Source of the DNA: Sphingomonadales bacterium
Lineage (GTDB): Bacteria > Pseudomonadota > Alphaproteobacteria > Sphingomonadales > Kordiimonadaceae
Assembly: GCA_011088215.1 (NCBI GenBank)
Contig: JAALKD010000010.1
Location: 1 to 64,000, forward strand
Direction: 5' to 3'
Length of the DNA stretch: 64,000 nt
How positions within the stretch are numbered: the first letter of the stretch is position 1; each line of letters starts with the position of its first letter. Made by a program: the position numbers and the translations under genes. Below the pieces are notes generated by a model, which was given only the letters and a program-made list of their open reading frames with translations, was not told the origin of the DNA and made no database searches. Shown one piece after another: positions 43,409 through 52,804 of this stretch.

Positions 43409-44482
43409 ATGTTTCAACTATCTCGAATTTTAGTGCTTGCCGGTGCCTTAACTGCCTGTAGCCAGCAAACCGATCAAGCACAGAGCCCGCCGGAGGACAA
43501 AACTGGCCAGCCAGTTAATTGGCGCATGTCCAGCACATACCCTTCCACCCTGTTGCAAATTGGAACACTCGGTAAACGTATATCAACCGAACTTGGTATC
43601 ATCTCTGGTGGCGCGATAAATTTGAAGTTCCACGAACCTGGTGTTTTGGTGCCCCCTTTTGAGATATTTGATGCGGTAAGTTACGGCGCGCTGGAAGCTG
43701 GTTGGTCCACACCCGGTTACTGGGCTGGCAAAGAGCCCTCACTGCAATTGTTTGCGTCTGTACCCTTTGGCCCGTCGGCGCCCGAATATCTTGCCTGGTT
43801 TGATTTTGGCGGCGGTAAAGCGCTGTTTGATGAAATATACCATACTCACAATATCCATAGCGTTATCTGCGGACTGACGCCGCCAGAAGCATCCGGTTGG
43901 TTTAAGAAGGAAATCACTTCAATCGATGACTTCAAGGGCCTAAAAATCCGATTCTTCGGTCTGGGCGGTAAAGTGATGGAAAAAATCGGCGCTGCGCCGC
44001 AGTTAATTGCCGGCGGAGAGATATACCAAGCCCTTGAACTGGGCACCATCGATGCCACCGAATATGCCATGCCTGCCGTTGATGAACGCATGGGCTTCTA
44101 TGAAGTCGCCAAGCATTATTACCTGCCCGGATGGCACCAACAGTCTACTTTCTTCGAATTAATGATCAATTTAGACGCGTGGAACGGCCTGAGCGAGAGC
44201 CAGAAACATATGATTGAAACCACATGCTCGGCCAATGTGCGCCACGGGGTTTCGGAAGGCGAAGCCTTGCAAGCCGATGCCATGTCTCGCCTCGAAGAAA
44301 AAGGTGTTCAAATCCACACTTGGTCACCAGAAATATTAGTCGCCTTAGAGGTCGCATGGGATGAAGTTGCCTCTGACCTGCAGGCGGAGGACCCTAAATT
44401 CGCACGGGTTTGGGCATCGCTGGCAGCATTTAGGGCCAAATATAAGGGCTGGGCAGAGCGCGGGTACCTGAAAAGAAAATGA
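43409..44482 (+). CDS. TRAP transporter solute-binding lipoprotein (DctP/TakP type)
   Basis: A 357-residue TRAP-type binding protein, with a lipoprotein signal (LAGALTAC, Cys17). It follows the TakP-like pattern (NWRMSSTYPSTLLQIGTLGK, FKGLKIRFFGLGGKVMEKIG, GGEIYQALELGTIDATEYAM). TakP proteins bind alpha-keto acids or similar carboxylates; the exact ligand here is unknown. An anchored binding protein is slightly unusual for a TRAP system, where most are freely periplasmic. The stop overlaps the next start by 4 bases. Confidence 0.9.
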   Translation: MFQLSRILVLAGALTACSQQTDQAQSPPEDKTGQPVNWRMSSTYPSTLLQIGTLGKRISTELGIISGGAINLKFHEPGVLVPPFEIFDAVSYGALEAGWSTPGYWAGKEPSLQLFASVPFGPSAPEYLAWFDFGGGKALFDEIYHTHNIHSVICGLTPPEASGWFKKEITSIDDFKGLKIRFFGLGGKVMEKIGAAPQLIAGGEIYQALELGTIDATEYAMPAVDERMGFYEVAKHYYLPGWHQQSTFFELMINLDAWNGLSESQKHMIETTCSANVRHGVSEGEALQADAMSRLEEKGVQIHTWSPEILVALEVAWDEVASDLQAEDPKFARVWASLAAFRAKYKGWAERGYLKRK

Positions 44483-45060
44483 TGGCGAGACTGTTTAAAA
44501 TTTCCGCCTGGTTGCGCCGCGCCGCCGAACTTATGGGTCGTATGGGGGCTTGGCTTATCGTCGCTTTGATCGCAGTCATCGTTACTGATGTAACCCTGCG
44601 TAACTGGTTCGTCATCGGCTCAACAAAATTGCAGGAACTGGAATGGCATCTACACGGCGCATTATTTTTACTGGCGCTGGGCTGGGCATATAACCGCAAC
44701 GCTCACGTTCGCATCGAGCTTTTCAGCGAAAAATGGCAGCCGCGAACCAAAGTGTGGGTCGAATTGGTCGGCTGCTGTGTCTTTTTGCTGCCGTACATCG
44801 CTGTGGTTACATGGTTTGGCCTCGACTATGTGGGATATGCTATTGAATACGATGAAGCATCGCCCTCTGCGACCGGACTGCCTCACAGGTGGCTGATCAA
44901 AGCCGCCATTCCTGTTGGTTTTCTTGGTCTTGGCTTTGCTGCCACGTCAAAACTGCTACAAGCGATTATTTTTCTGTTTGGCTCCGGCCCGGACCGCCGC
45001 GCAACTGAATTTTCTGAGGTTAAACAGGCGCCAAACCAACATCCTGTTAGCAGCACCTGA
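44479..45060 (+). CDS. TRAP transporter small membrane subunit DctQ
   Basis: A 193-residue membrane protein with four predicted helices, as in DctQ subunits, and the family's TKLQELEWHLHGALFLLALG segment. It overlaps the binding-protein gene (ATGA) and its stop overlaps the large-subunit start by one base (TGATG). Together the three genes form a complete sodium-driven TRAP carrier. Confidence 0.92.
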   Translation: MMARLFKISAWLRRAAELMGRMGAWLIVALIAVIVTDVTLRNWFVIGSTKLQELEWHLHGALFLLALGWAYNRNAHVRIELFSEKWQPRTKVWVELVGCCVFLLPYIAVVTWFGLDYVGYAIEYDEASPSATGLPHRWLIKAAIPVGFLGLGFAATSKLLQAIIFLFGSGPDRRATEFSEVKQAPNQHPVSST

Positions 45061-46421
45061 TGGAAATAATCGCCGAAATTCTGCCGTTTTTAATGTTCGC
45101 TGTGCTTATCCCTCTGTTATTTAGCGGCTATCCGGTTGCCTTTGTTCTTGGCGGGGTAGGACTGGGCTTTTGGCTGCTGGGGGTCACGCTGGGCCTACAA
45201 AACTCCAACAGTTTTTTCCTCGTGGTCAGTCGGATTTTTGGCGGTGTGGTGAACAAGCAAATCCTCGTCGCGATCCCTATGTTTATCTTCATGGGCACCA
45301 TGCTGGAGAAAAGCGGTATTGCCCGAGACTTGCTAACCACCCTGCAATTAATGACCCGGCGCATACCTGGCGGGCTGGCGTTGTCGGTCACAGTACTCGG
45401 TGTAATTCTCGCCGCGACAACCGGTATTATCTGTGCCAGCGTGGTGATGATGACCCTGATGGCACTGCCGATTATGCTAGACAGCGGCTATGACCGGCCA
45501 TTGGCCACTGGCACTATCGCTGCGTCAGGCACGTTGGGCATCCTATTGCCACCGTCAATTATGCTGGTGGTGATGGCAGATTTACTAGGCACATCAGCGG
45601 GCGGGCTGTTTTTGGCAGCCGTGGTACCCAGCCTATTGCTGGCCAGTCTATATCTTCTTTACATACTAGTACGCACCAGCCTGAACCCACGGCTCGCGCC
45701 GCCGCTGGTTACCAAAGCTGATGATGCGCCGCTATCTATTGGCATGTTTGCCCGCAGTTTTCTGCCGCCACTTGCGTTGATCGTTGCGGTGCTTGGCTCA
45801 ATATTCGGTGGTTTCGCCACCCCTACTGAAGCCAGCGGCGTCGGCGCCTTCGGAGCGTTGCTGTTAGCACTGTTTCGCGGTGAACTAAAATTCAGCGTGC
45901 TAAAAGGCGTGGTCGAGCAATCCACCCTTACCACCACGATGTTGTTTGGCTTGTTTGTCGGCGCAACTGCATTTTCCTATGTCTTTGCCCTTTTGGGCGG
46001 CCACGATCAGATTTTGGACATTATTCAGTCCAGCGGCACCAGCGCCTGGGTAGTCTTATTAATATTGATGATCGCTGTATTTTTGCTGGGCTTCTTTTTC
46101 GACTGGATCGAAATAACCCTGATCATTCTACCTGTGTTTGCTCCTATCATCGCACATCTTGATTTTGGCGATCATTTGGCTGACCCGGGTATGACCACAA
46201 TGTGGTTTGCAATTTTGATGGCAGTGAATCTGCAAACCAGTTTCCTGACGCCGCCCTTTGGCTTTGCGCTGTTTTATATGAAAGGCGCCGCAGGCAATCT
46301 AGTGTCCCTGAGGGATATATACCGCGGCATTATTCCGTTCGTATTTCTGCAAATTCTGGGACTGATCGCTGTATTGATGTGGCCAGAAATTGCTTTGTGG
46401 CTACCGGGCCTGTCGCGATAA
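45060..46421 (+). CDS. TRAP transporter large membrane subunit DctM
   Basis: A 453-residue, very hydrophobic protein with about 12 membrane helices and DctM motifs such as ILVAIPMFIFMGTMLEKSGI, TSGTLGILLPPSIMLVV-like ASGTLGILLPPSIML, and FDWIEITLIILPVF. It is the transport channel subunit of the DctPQM system. It ends the operon; the convergent DUF2336 gene starts its stop 45 bases later. Confidence 0.93.
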   Translation: MEIIAEILPFLMFAVLIPLLFSGYPVAFVLGGVGLGFWLLGVTLGLQNSNSFFLVVSRIFGGVVNKQILVAIPMFIFMGTMLEKSGIARDLLTTLQLMTRRIPGGLALSVTVLGVILAATTGIICASVVMMTLMALPIMLDSGYDRPLATGTIAASGTLGILLPPSIMLVVMADLLGTSAGGLFLAAVVPSLLLASLYLLYILVRTSLNPRLAPPLVTKADDAPLSIGMFARSFLPPLALIVAVLGSIFGGFATPTEASGVGAFGALLLALFRGELKFSVLKGVVEQSTLTTTMLFGLFVGATAFSYVFALLGGHDQILDIIQSSGTSAWVVLLILMIAVFLLGFFFDWIEITLIILPVFAPIIAHLDFGDHLADPGMTTMWFAILMAVNLQTSFLTPPFGFALFYMKGAAGNLVSLRDIYRGIIPFVFLQILGLIAVLMWPEIALWLPGLSR

Positions 46422-46466
46422 AAAAAGCTCAGCAAAAACTGGGCCTTCAATCACATTGTTGTATCA

Positions 46467-47606
46467 TTAGGTAGCCGAATGCAACACCGTGCCAGATGAG
46501 GCGGCGCCAAGCTTGCCAATCAGATAGTCAAGATTTTCTGTATCGACTTCATCCTCGACTTGCGTAAGCACCCGCTCGATCATCAGTTTCTTGTATATAT
46601 CCCGGTCATCACCTCCGGTGCTCACCATCTCGACGGACACATCGAGCGCTGCTCGCGCCATATTAAGAAATTGTGGTGGCATTTCAGTTACTTCAAACAA
46701 TTTTTTAAGCCCTAGTTTTCCACCGTCATGCACCAGTTTATATGCATTGGCGACCGGAATTTTCGCCCGTTTGGCAAGAGCTGTTTCGAAAAATGACGTG
46801 TCACCCATGCAAAGGGCCCGCAGCATCAAAGTCGGTGTCAGCCGCCCGTTGGAATCCAATTGGTCCACCAATTCTTGAACTGACTGCTGGTCTCCGCCTT
46901 CGACCAACGAAACCGTCGCTTTCTCGCGGCTTTCCAACAACAAATCTGCAGCTGTTGCCGGTGAAATTTCGTGGTGGGTCATTATATGGTCACGCAACTG
47001 CTCGGAAACCATCGTTACCAAGCGTTCTGATACTGCCACAGGCAGATCTGACCGCAACGCCATTGGGTTCTTTACAGCTTCTGCTTCACCGAAATTATCT
47101 AGCACGCGCTCATGCGTACCTTCATTCATTGCGGCGCCACTGTTACTGACCAGTGCCGCAACCACAGCCTCATCGTCGCTGTCTACAAGTGCGTCGGCAA
47201 CCCGGGCCGAAACCGTTTTCCGACCTGCTACTGCTTTTTGCACATCGCTACTACGGGTTTTTACAATTTCCACGAGATCTTCGTCGTTTAAAACTGTCGA
47301 ACATTCAATGACCGGCATGGCGACCGATTCCACATCCTTAGCCAGTGTGGCGGCCACATCGTGGGGTACCATCGGATTGTCTTTGAGGCTGTCAGACAAC
47401 GCCTCCCGCACCCGCACAGCGGCGTCGGACAACATCACTCGGAATATATCCTCGGCAATGGCCCGTTCACTGTCAGACAAGGCAGGGCCGGAAAAAGCTG
47501 TCGCAACTTTTTCAGCTGCCACGGCGCGGTTATTGCTGTTGGGATCCTGCAGTAGTTTAGCTACATCGGCGCTAGAAAGGGTGCTCTCGTCAGACACGGC
47601 TGCCAT
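46467..47606 (-). CDS. DUF2336 helical-repeat protein
   Basis: A 379-residue all-helical protein with HEAT-like repeats (for example LLQDPNSNNRAVAAEKVATA and LSDAAVRVREALSDSLKDNP) and the alphaproteobacterial DUF2336 pattern LTPTLMLRALCMGDTSFFE. Function unknown in general; some members are linked to motility or signalling in this class. A TTAA-N7-TTAA motif lies about 80 bases upstream of its start. Confidence 0.82.
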   Translation of the reverse strand: MAAVSDESTLSSADVAKLLQDPNSNNRAVAAEKVATAFSGPALSDSERAIAEDIFRVMLSDAAVRVREALSDSLKDNPMVPHDVAATLAKDVESVAMPVIECSTVLNDEDLVEIVKTRSSDVQKAVAGRKTVSARVADALVDSDDEAVVAALVSNSGAAMNEGTHERVLDNFGEAEAVKNPMALRSDLPVAVSERLVTMVSEQLRDHIMTHHEISPATAADLLLESREKATVSLVEGGDQQSVQELVDQLDSNGRLTPTLMLRALCMGDTSFFETALAKRAKIPVANAYKLVHDGGKLGLKKLFEVTEMPPQFLNMARAALDVSVEMVSTGGDDRDIYKKLMIERVLTQVEDEVDTENLDYLIGKLGAASSGTVLHSAT

Positions 47607-47958
47607 CCTATATAATCATGTTTCGGCATAGGTAAAGCGCGGTAATGCGCTGTTTGATGCCATTTTTTTAGCCTAGGCCAAACAAGTTAACTCGCCGTTA
47701 AAAGCTTATTAAACTTTTATGCGAAGGCCAATTTGGGCAAATCAGACATAAGTTTTAAGTATCACCAAAAAGTCAGGGCACTGCCACGGTTTCACCCTTT
47801 TTTGACTTGCACCATCTTTCCATTGAGCCAAAGCTTCATACCGGCTAGCATGCGCCGCATAGAAGAATGGTCGGAATTGAGCTGACCGTTCATAACATTC
47901 GTACGGGTGAACCCATATACCCGGCGACAGACCTAGGTTTCTTTAGGGGGAAATTTGT
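47607..47958. other. Gene-free stretch between DUF2336 and the symporter
   Basis: These 352 bases separate two divergent genes. They hold the CtrA-like motif at 47687-47701, a 7-bp imperfect hairpin AATGGTC-N11-GACCGTT around 47868, and the GGGGG-rich ribosome site of the symporter. I see no open frame of note and could not match a known riboswitch. Confidence 0.5.
47687..47701. promoter_or_regulatory. CtrA-type binding motif (TTAA-N7-TTAA)
   Basis: TTAA-CTCGCCG-TTAA matches the consensus of the alphaproteobacterial cell-cycle and motility regulator CtrA. One such match is expected by chance in a 64-kb window, so it is only suggestive; its intergenic place upstream of DUF2336 is in its favour. 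Confidence 0.35.
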
Positions 47959-49518
47959 ATGAAACGCCTTTTGGCACTTACCGCGCTTATCAGCGCGACG
48001 ATCACAATGATGAGTCAATCTGCTTTTGGCCAAGACAGCGGCACCTTCTCTGATGCTGTCAACAGCGTCATGGGGCCCATCAGCGCCAAAGTGGACGCTG
48101 TGATCTTTTTCACGCTGCAAGATATAATCGGTGCGCTTCCCCCTATTCCTTTAATTGTGCTGTGGCTTTTGGGCGGCGGTATTTTCTTCAGTTTCTATAT
48201 GGGTTTTCCAAACCTTCGATATTTTGGCCAGTCGATTCGCATCGTCCGAGGTACGTATGACGATCCTACTGACCCCGGAGAGGTTACCCACTTTCAAGCG
48301 TTAACTGCTGCGGTATCCGGCACGGTCGGCCTCGGTAACATCGCAGGTGTTGCCATAGCAATTTCGATCGGTGGTCCAGGCGCAACCTTTTGGATGATAT
48401 TAGCAGGCCTGTTTGGCATGACCTCCAAATTCGTTGAATGTACGCTGGGTGTCAAATACCGCGAAATCGACGAAAACGGAGTGGTCTCAGGCGGTCCGAT
48501 GTATTATCTGACCAAAGGTCTGGCGGCGCAGGGAATGCCGAATTTAGGAAAGATTCTGGCGGTCATTGCCGCTATTTTCATTATTGGTGGCGCCTACGGT
48601 GCCGGTGCGATGTTCCAGGTCAACCAATCCTCGATTCAATTCACCAATGAATTGTCCGCCCTTACCGGCGGCGAAAGCAGCCTCTTCTTCGGGCGGCCAT
48701 GGTTGTTCGGCATTATATTTGCCGCAGCCGTTGGCTTGGTGATCATCGGAGGCATTCGTCAAATTACCCATGTGACCGAACTGCTGGTTCCAATAATGGC
48801 AATCACATATGTTTCGGCATCTCTTGTGGTTATCTTCAGTCACTTTGGTGACATCCCTGCTGCATTTGGCCAGATATTCACTGTGCATTTAGGCGACGGC
48901 GTTGCCGGTGGTATTATCGGAGTGTTGATCCAGGGCTTGCGCCGGGCGACCTTCTCTAATGAAGCAGGCCTGGGTTCAGCCTCTATCGCCCACTCTGCGG
49001 CCAAAACCAAAGAGCCAGTATCTGAAGGCCTTGTCGCTGTACTGGAGCCTTTCATCGATACGGTTGTGATCTGCACAATCACAGCGTTGGTGATTATTTT
49101 GACCGGATCAGTTGATGCATCAGATACTAGCACCCTCGCGGGGATCGGCCTTACGTCGAAAGCCTTTGCCACCGTTATTGATTGGTTCCCTTACATTTTG
49201 ACGATTGCTGTTGTGATGTTTGCTTTTTCAACTTCAATCACATGGTTCTACTATGGCCAACGCTCATTCTTGTGGTTGTTCGGCAACAACAAGAATGCCG
49301 ACCTTGCCTTTAAAGTATCGTATTTGCTTGTTCTTATCATTGGCTCTGCAATGTCATTGGGGCCGGTTATGGGCATGGCGGATTCGCTTCTGCTTGCAAT
49401 AGGATTCCCGAACATTCTTGGGCTATTCCTACTGCGTAAGGAAGTGAAGGCCATGCTGGTCGACTATATCGCGAGAATACGATCTGGTGAGATCAAGCCT
49501 TACGTAGAGGGAAAATAG
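47959..49518 (+). CDS. Sodium:alanine symporter family protein (AgcS/AlsT)
   Basis: A 519-residue amino-acid/sodium symporter with AGCS-family motifs: GTVGLGNIAGVAIAISIGGP, GAMFQVNQSS, RRATFSNEAGLGSASIAHSA, and the final helices. About 10-11 membrane spans start near residue 50; the N-terminus (1-25) looks like an added cleavable signal (MKRLLALTALISATITMMSQ), not seen in Bacillus AlsT but common in proteobacterial members. It imports alanine or glycine with Na+. It stands alone with a hairpin terminator downstream. Confidence 0.92.
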   Translation: MKRLLALTALISATITMMSQSAFGQDSGTFSDAVNSVMGPISAKVDAVIFFTLQDIIGALPPIPLIVLWLLGGGIFFSFYMGFPNLRYFGQSIRIVRGTYDDPTDPGEVTHFQALTAAVSGTVGLGNIAGVAIAISIGGPGATFWMILAGLFGMTSKFVECTLGVKYREIDENGVVSGGPMYYLTKGLAAQGMPNLGKILAVIAAIFIIGGAYGAGAMFQVNQSSIQFTNELSALTGGESSLFFGRPWLFGIIFAAAVGLVIIGGIRQITHVTELLVPIMAITYVSASLVVIFSHFGDIPAAFGQIFTVHLGDGVAGGIIGVLIQGLRRATFSNEAGLGSASIAHSAAKTKEPVSEGLVAVLEPFIDTVVICTITALVIILTGSVDASDTSTLAGIGLTSKAFATVIDWFPYILTIAVVMFAFSTSITWFYYGQRSFLWLFGNNKNADLAFKVSYLLVLIIGSAMSLGPVMGMADSLLLAIGFPNILGLFLLRKEVKAMLVDYIARIRSGEIKPYVEGK

Positions 49519-49531
49519 GAAAGCAAAATTA

Positions 49532-49559
49532 CCGGCCAGCGAATAAGTTTGCTGGCCGG
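49532..49559 (+). terminator. Hairpin after symporter gene
   Basis: CCGGCCAGC-N10-GCTGGCCGG forms a perfect 9-bp stem 14 bases after the stop; only AAATATC follows, so there is no proper T tract. Confidence 0.6.
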
Positions 49560-49698
49560 GAAATATCATTGAGCTGCGACGGTTTGTAATATCGACGTCA
49601 GCGATTTAGGCAGACTATATATTCACCGTAGGTTCAGGCAGACTCGCCAATCTACGGACCATATTTTGATTAATTGATTGAGTGAACTGGAGTATCTG

Positions 49699-50130
49699 AT
49701 GAAATCCACCCTTAAAGCCATGATTTTTTTGTCCATGGTGGCAACGCCGAGCCTGTTGTCGGCGTCTGTATCTGCAACTGATGCAAACGATATCACTCTG
49801 TCTGCCGCAGGTGATGCAACCAAAGGCAAACGGCTTTTTAACCGCTGCCGCGCCTGCCACAACCTGACAGCAACTGCCAGAACACGCATTGGCCCCAATC
49901 TGGACAACCTTTTCGGCAGAAAAGCGGGGACCGCAGACGGCTATAAATATTCAAAGGCACTTATGGAAGCGGAGTTTGACTGGACTGAAACTGCATTGGA
50001 CAGCTGGCTTGCCCAGCCAAGGAAATTTCTTCCTGGCAACAAGATGTCCTTTGCCGGTTTGAGAAAGGAGCAAGACCGCAAAGACCTGATGGCCTATTTG
50101 CGCGAAGCGACTGTGGAAGCAGCTGAGTAA
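49699..50130 (+). CDS. Class I c-type cytochrome (cytochrome c2-like)
   Basis: A 143-residue exported cytochrome. It has a signal peptide (1-26), the haem motif CRACH (50-54), NLDNLFGRKAGTADGYKYS, and Met in GNKMSFAGL as the sixth iron ligand, with LMAYLREAT at the end. It carries electrons in the periplasm, probably to the aa3 oxidase. I take the ATG at 49699; a TTG-led start at 49678 would add residues before the signal peptide. Confidence 0.92.
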   Translation: MKSTLKAMIFLSMVATPSLLSASVSATDANDITLSAAGDATKGKRLFNRCRACHNLTATARTRIGPNLDNLFGRKAGTADGYKYSKALMEAEFDWTETALDSWLAQPRKFLPGNKMSFAGLRKEQDRKDLMAYLREATVEAAE

Positions 50131-50188
50131 AGTTTACTCGGCTTTTCCGTCGCCAATTGTTGCGGCAAACAATAAATGCGAGGACTGA

Positions 50189-50806
50189 ATGAAAAAAATA
50201 GCCATATATTGCGCCCTACTGTTTGCAGCCGCTTTTCCCGCCCATGCACAGGGCACCGCTGCAACTGACACCCGAGGTGCCATAGAGTTTGTTGAAACCA
50301 TAGCCAGTGAGACCATAGCGGCATGGAGCGACAGCAAACTAACCGAAGAAGAACGCGCGATAGCCTTTCGCGCGGTTTTTGAACAGGCTACAGACATCAA
50401 CCTGCTTGCCCGCGGCATGTTGGGGCGGCATTTCCGTACTGCGTCGTCAGAACAGCGCAAGCTATATATGGCGGCGATGAGCGACTATATCGTTGCCGAA
50501 TTCGACAAACGAATGACCCAAATCGGTTTTCGCCAGTTGGAAGTTATTGGAACCAAACCGGCATCTGGTAAAAACGGCCATGTTTTCGTTAAAACCGAGG
50601 TCCAACGCGATGAAGGACAGCCTATTTTGGCAGATTGGCGGATCAGGAAGAAAAACGGCAAGTTTCAGATCGTTAACCTGGAGTTCGAAGGTATTAACCT
50701 GATGATCACCAACCGGGATGTATTTTCGGCAAAAGTGAAAAAGGTTGGCATGGACGGATTGATTGACTGGCTCAAGGAACAGTCTGCCACTGCCGAAACC
50801 AGCTAA
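50189..50806 (+). CDS. mlaC: Phospholipid-binding protein MlaC (Ttg2D family)
   Basis: A 205-residue periplasmic protein with a signal peptide (cleaved after AHA at about 20) and the MlaC pattern RAVFEQATDINLLARGMLGR, FTDYIV-like MSDYIVAEFDKR, and ILADWRIRKKNGKFQIVNLE followed by EGINLM. MlaC shuttles phospholipids between outer and inner membrane complexes. Here it stands apart from other mla genes, the usual state in some alphaproteobacteria. Confidence 0.88.
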   Translation: MKKIAIYCALLFAAAFPAHAQGTAATDTRGAIEFVETIASETIAAWSDSKLTEEERAIAFRAVFEQATDINLLARGMLGRHFRTASSEQRKLYMAAMSDYIVAEFDKRMTQIGFRQLEVIGTKPASGKNGHVFVKTEVQRDEGQPILADWRIRKKNGKFQIVNLEFEGINLMITNRDVFSAKVKKVGMDGLIDWLKEQSATAETS

Positions 50807-50830
50807 ACCTTTGAACATAAAAACGACCAA

Positions 50831-50857
50831 AAAGGGCGCCGTGGGCGCCCTTTTTTT
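50831..50857. terminator. Bidirectional terminator between mlaC and ACT-protein gene
   Basis: AAAGGGCGCC-GTG-GGCGCCCTTT has a 10-bp stem with T (and on the other strand A/T) tracts on both sides. It sits between convergent genes and overlaps the stop region of the leftward gene. Confidence 0.88.
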
Positions 50858-51389
50858 ATACTGGTTCCATATCGCAGTTAAGGCGCAGGCTTCCCGCCGT
50901 ATTGGACAGTGCAGCCGCCAATGTATCAGCCCGATTGGCTGGAACACTAACCGCGAACCGTGTGCGGTAATGTGCAACACCATGCTCATCAACGGACCGT
51001 TTACTGCTCATACGAACGATATTGGCGTCATAGTCCATCAACACTTCACTCATGCGCGCAACAAGGCCAGGCCGATCGCCGCCAGTAATTTCAACAGTGT
51101 GGCTAATCGTTGCAGTTTCACCGCGTGTGGTGTCAAAATCGAACGGCACAATTGAGATACGCGCCGCGTCAAGTGTTGCCAGTGTTTTCAAACCTGTTTC
51201 AATTTCAGCGGTATCGATCGCTGCCGCGAAGGTAACAACGCCCGAAAATTCAAATCCTTCGCCCAGAACAGCATAAGAACTGTCTGCCAGATTGGCCCCA
51301 ATATCAAATAGATAACTGGACACCTCGGAAATAACACCCACCTGATCACGTCCAACAATCGAAATCAGGAAATTCTCTGTATTAGCCAT
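50856..51389 (-). CDS. GcvR-like tandem ACT-domain protein
   Basis: A 177-residue protein of two ACT domains (about 6-80 and 95-170), with the starts FLISIVGRDQVGVISEVSSY and VEITGGDRPGLVARMSEVLM. It matches the family of GcvR, which in E. coli blocks the glycine-cleavage activator GcvA when glycine is absent. No GcvA gene is nearby, so the target is open; amino-acid sensing is likely. Confidence 0.82.
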   Translation of the reverse strand: MANTENFLISIVGRDQVGVISEVSSYLFDIGANLADSSYAVLGEGFEFSGVVTFAAAIDTAEIETGLKTLATLDAARISIVPFDFDTTRGETATISHTVEITGGDRPGLVARMSEVLMDYDANIVRMSSKRSVDEHGVAHYRTRFAVSVPANRADTLAAALSNTAGSLRLNCDMEPV

Positions 51390-51542
51390 TTGTTATTCAA
51401 ACTCCGGTACCGTCAAAATAGAAACAAACAAAAAAAGGTGGCCTTTTACGCCGAATTTGATACATAAGCGCCGTCTCAGCAGAATATTACGATATGCCGC
51501 AACTGGCGATAATATCGATAACATTGAATAGGAAACAATGCC

Positions 51543-51764
51543 ATGGCCGACAAGCAACTTCTTCATCTGGTATTTGGTGGACAGGTTCAGGACCCGCAAT
51601 CACTGGAATTTAGTGACCTGTCTAAAGTTAATATCGTCGGAATTTATGGCAGCTACAGTGAAGCAGAACATGCATGGCGTAGTGTAAGTCAGGCCAATGT
51701 CGACGATGCCATGACAAAATATGTGATTGTACATCTGCACAAATTATTAGAGCCAGATCACTAG
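51543..51764 (+). CDS. DUF4170 protein
   Basis: A 73-residue protein with the DUF4170 pattern HLVFGGQVQDP, LSKVNIVGIYGSYSEAEHAW and TKYVIVHLHKLLEP. It is a small alphaproteobacterial protein of unknown function, usually co-conserved with housekeeping genes. The full length agrees with the family. Confidence 0.82.
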   Translation: MADKQLLHLVFGGQVQDPQSLEFSDLSKVNIVGIYGSYSEAEHAWRSVSQANVDDAMTKYVIVHLHKLLEPDH

Positions 51765-51862
51765 TAGGCTCTCAAATATACAGCCACATCCATGTCAAGG
51801 TTTGAAGGCGGCGCTGGGAATTGGCGCCCAAATAAGCATTCGCCCGTCAGGTTTGTTCTTGA

Positions 51863-52066
51863 TTAGTGGCAAGTGGTTTCGGTGCAAGCGGCTGTATTGG
51901 CGTAGAAATTACCAACTTCCCTCGCAATAAAAGAACCGTCACTGTCATAAACGCCGATCATGCCAGTTAGCACACGTTGTGCATCCAGCGGGTTGCTGAT
52001 AGCCATGCGCGATAGTTCTAAATGGACAAGCCTCGATAGGCCGTCGTGGTTAATTTGGTGGGTCAT
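51863..52066 (-). CDS. Small protein of unknown function
   Basis: A 67-residue ORF on the minus strand starting with MTHQINHDGLSRLVHLELSR and ending in an unusual CTETTCH. A GAGAAG ribosome site lies just before the ATG, and the codon use looks normal. No family was recognised. It is a plausible gene because it fills an otherwise empty interval. Confidence 0.5.
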   Translation of the reverse strand: MTHQINHDGLSRLVHLELSRMAISNPLDAQRVLTGMIGVYDSDGSFIAREVGNFYANTAACTETTCH

Positions 52067-52379
52067 TTTCTTCTCTTTCTTTTTTGTCGCCCCTAAATTG
52101 CAAGCCCACGCTGCAAATTAGTTTCACTTTTGTGATAGTTTTGAGACAGCATATATGGGTCAACAACCACTACATGATGCCATAACGGGGTTAAGATTCG
52201 CTTACCGGACTGATATTCACCGAAATCAAGGTTTATACGCCGTTCATGCCCGGTAAATGTGATGCCGTTAAAATACGTTGTTACAGGGCCTTATTGCCGC
52301 CACACCAGCCAGTAAGGCTGAGCAATTGACAAATAGGCAAATGATGACTATCTCACCCGGTGTTAAGGAGCTTTCCATA
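52067..52379. other. Gene-free stretch before hspQ
   Basis: These 313 bases separate the small minus-strand gene from hspQ. I see only the promoter-like element at 52326 and the hspQ ribosome site AAGGAG; no ORF or strong structure. Confidence 0.5.
52326..52353 (+). promoter_or_regulatory. Promoter-like element of hspQ
   Basis: TTGACA, 16 bases, CTATCT: a perfect -35 box and a weaker -10 box, 27 bases before the ATG. It could be read by the housekeeping sigma factor or, given the gene, by a heat-shock one. Confidence 0.5.
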
Positions 52380-52724
52380 ATGGATCAAACACCAACAATT
52401 TCGAAGTCACCGCTTTTTAATATCGGCCAGGTCGTGCGCCACCGGTATTTCCCGTTTCGCGGCGTTATCTTTGATGTGGACCCCGAATTTGCCAATTCGG
52501 AAGAATGGTGGGAGTCTATCCCCGCCGAGATCCGGCCCGAGAAAGATCAGCCCTATTACCACCTGTTCGCGGAAAATGACGAATCAAGCTATGAGGCCTA
52601 TGTGTCTCAGCAGAATTTGATGCCTGATGCGACCGACGAGCCGATCAACCACCCGGATGTTCCTGAGCTTTTCGGTGATCTGAAAAACGGATTGTATCAG
52701 TTGAAAGCTATACCCCGCCACTAG
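52380..52724 (+). CDS. hspQ: Heat shock protein HspQ (YccV-like)
   Basis: A 114-residue protein with the YccV/HspQ pattern FNIGQVVRHRYFPFRGVIFD, WWESIPAEIRP, QPYYHLFAEND and YVSQQNL. In E. coli, HspQ modulates the Lon protease. The ATG at 52380 has AAGGAG upstream; the TTG start at 52278 adds 34 unrelated residues. A strong terminator follows. Confidence 0.9.
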   Translation: MDQTPTISKSPLFNIGQVVRHRYFPFRGVIFDVDPEFANSEEWWESIPAEIRPEKDQPYYHLFAENDESSYEAYVSQQNLMPDATDEPINHPDVPELFGDLKNGLYQLKAIPRH

Positions 52725-52750
52725 CCGCGCGGTGGCTGGACAAAAAAAAC

Positions 52751-52773
52751 GGCGCCCTACGGCGCCTTTTTTT
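52751..52773 (+). terminator. Rho-independent terminator after hspQ
   Basis: GGCGCC-CTAC-GGCGCC followed by a run of seven T residues. On the other strand the A tract before it (52742-52749) makes it also a terminator for the leftward small oxidase-subunit gene. Confidence 0.88.
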
Positions 52774-52804
52774 GTACTTTTATCAATAGTTGCGCCCTTA
52801 GCTC

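Noticed and set aside
47860..47958. Glycine riboswitch before the symporter gene
   Set aside because: The short hairpin and G-rich ribosome site do not show the tandem aptamer core that I would expect.
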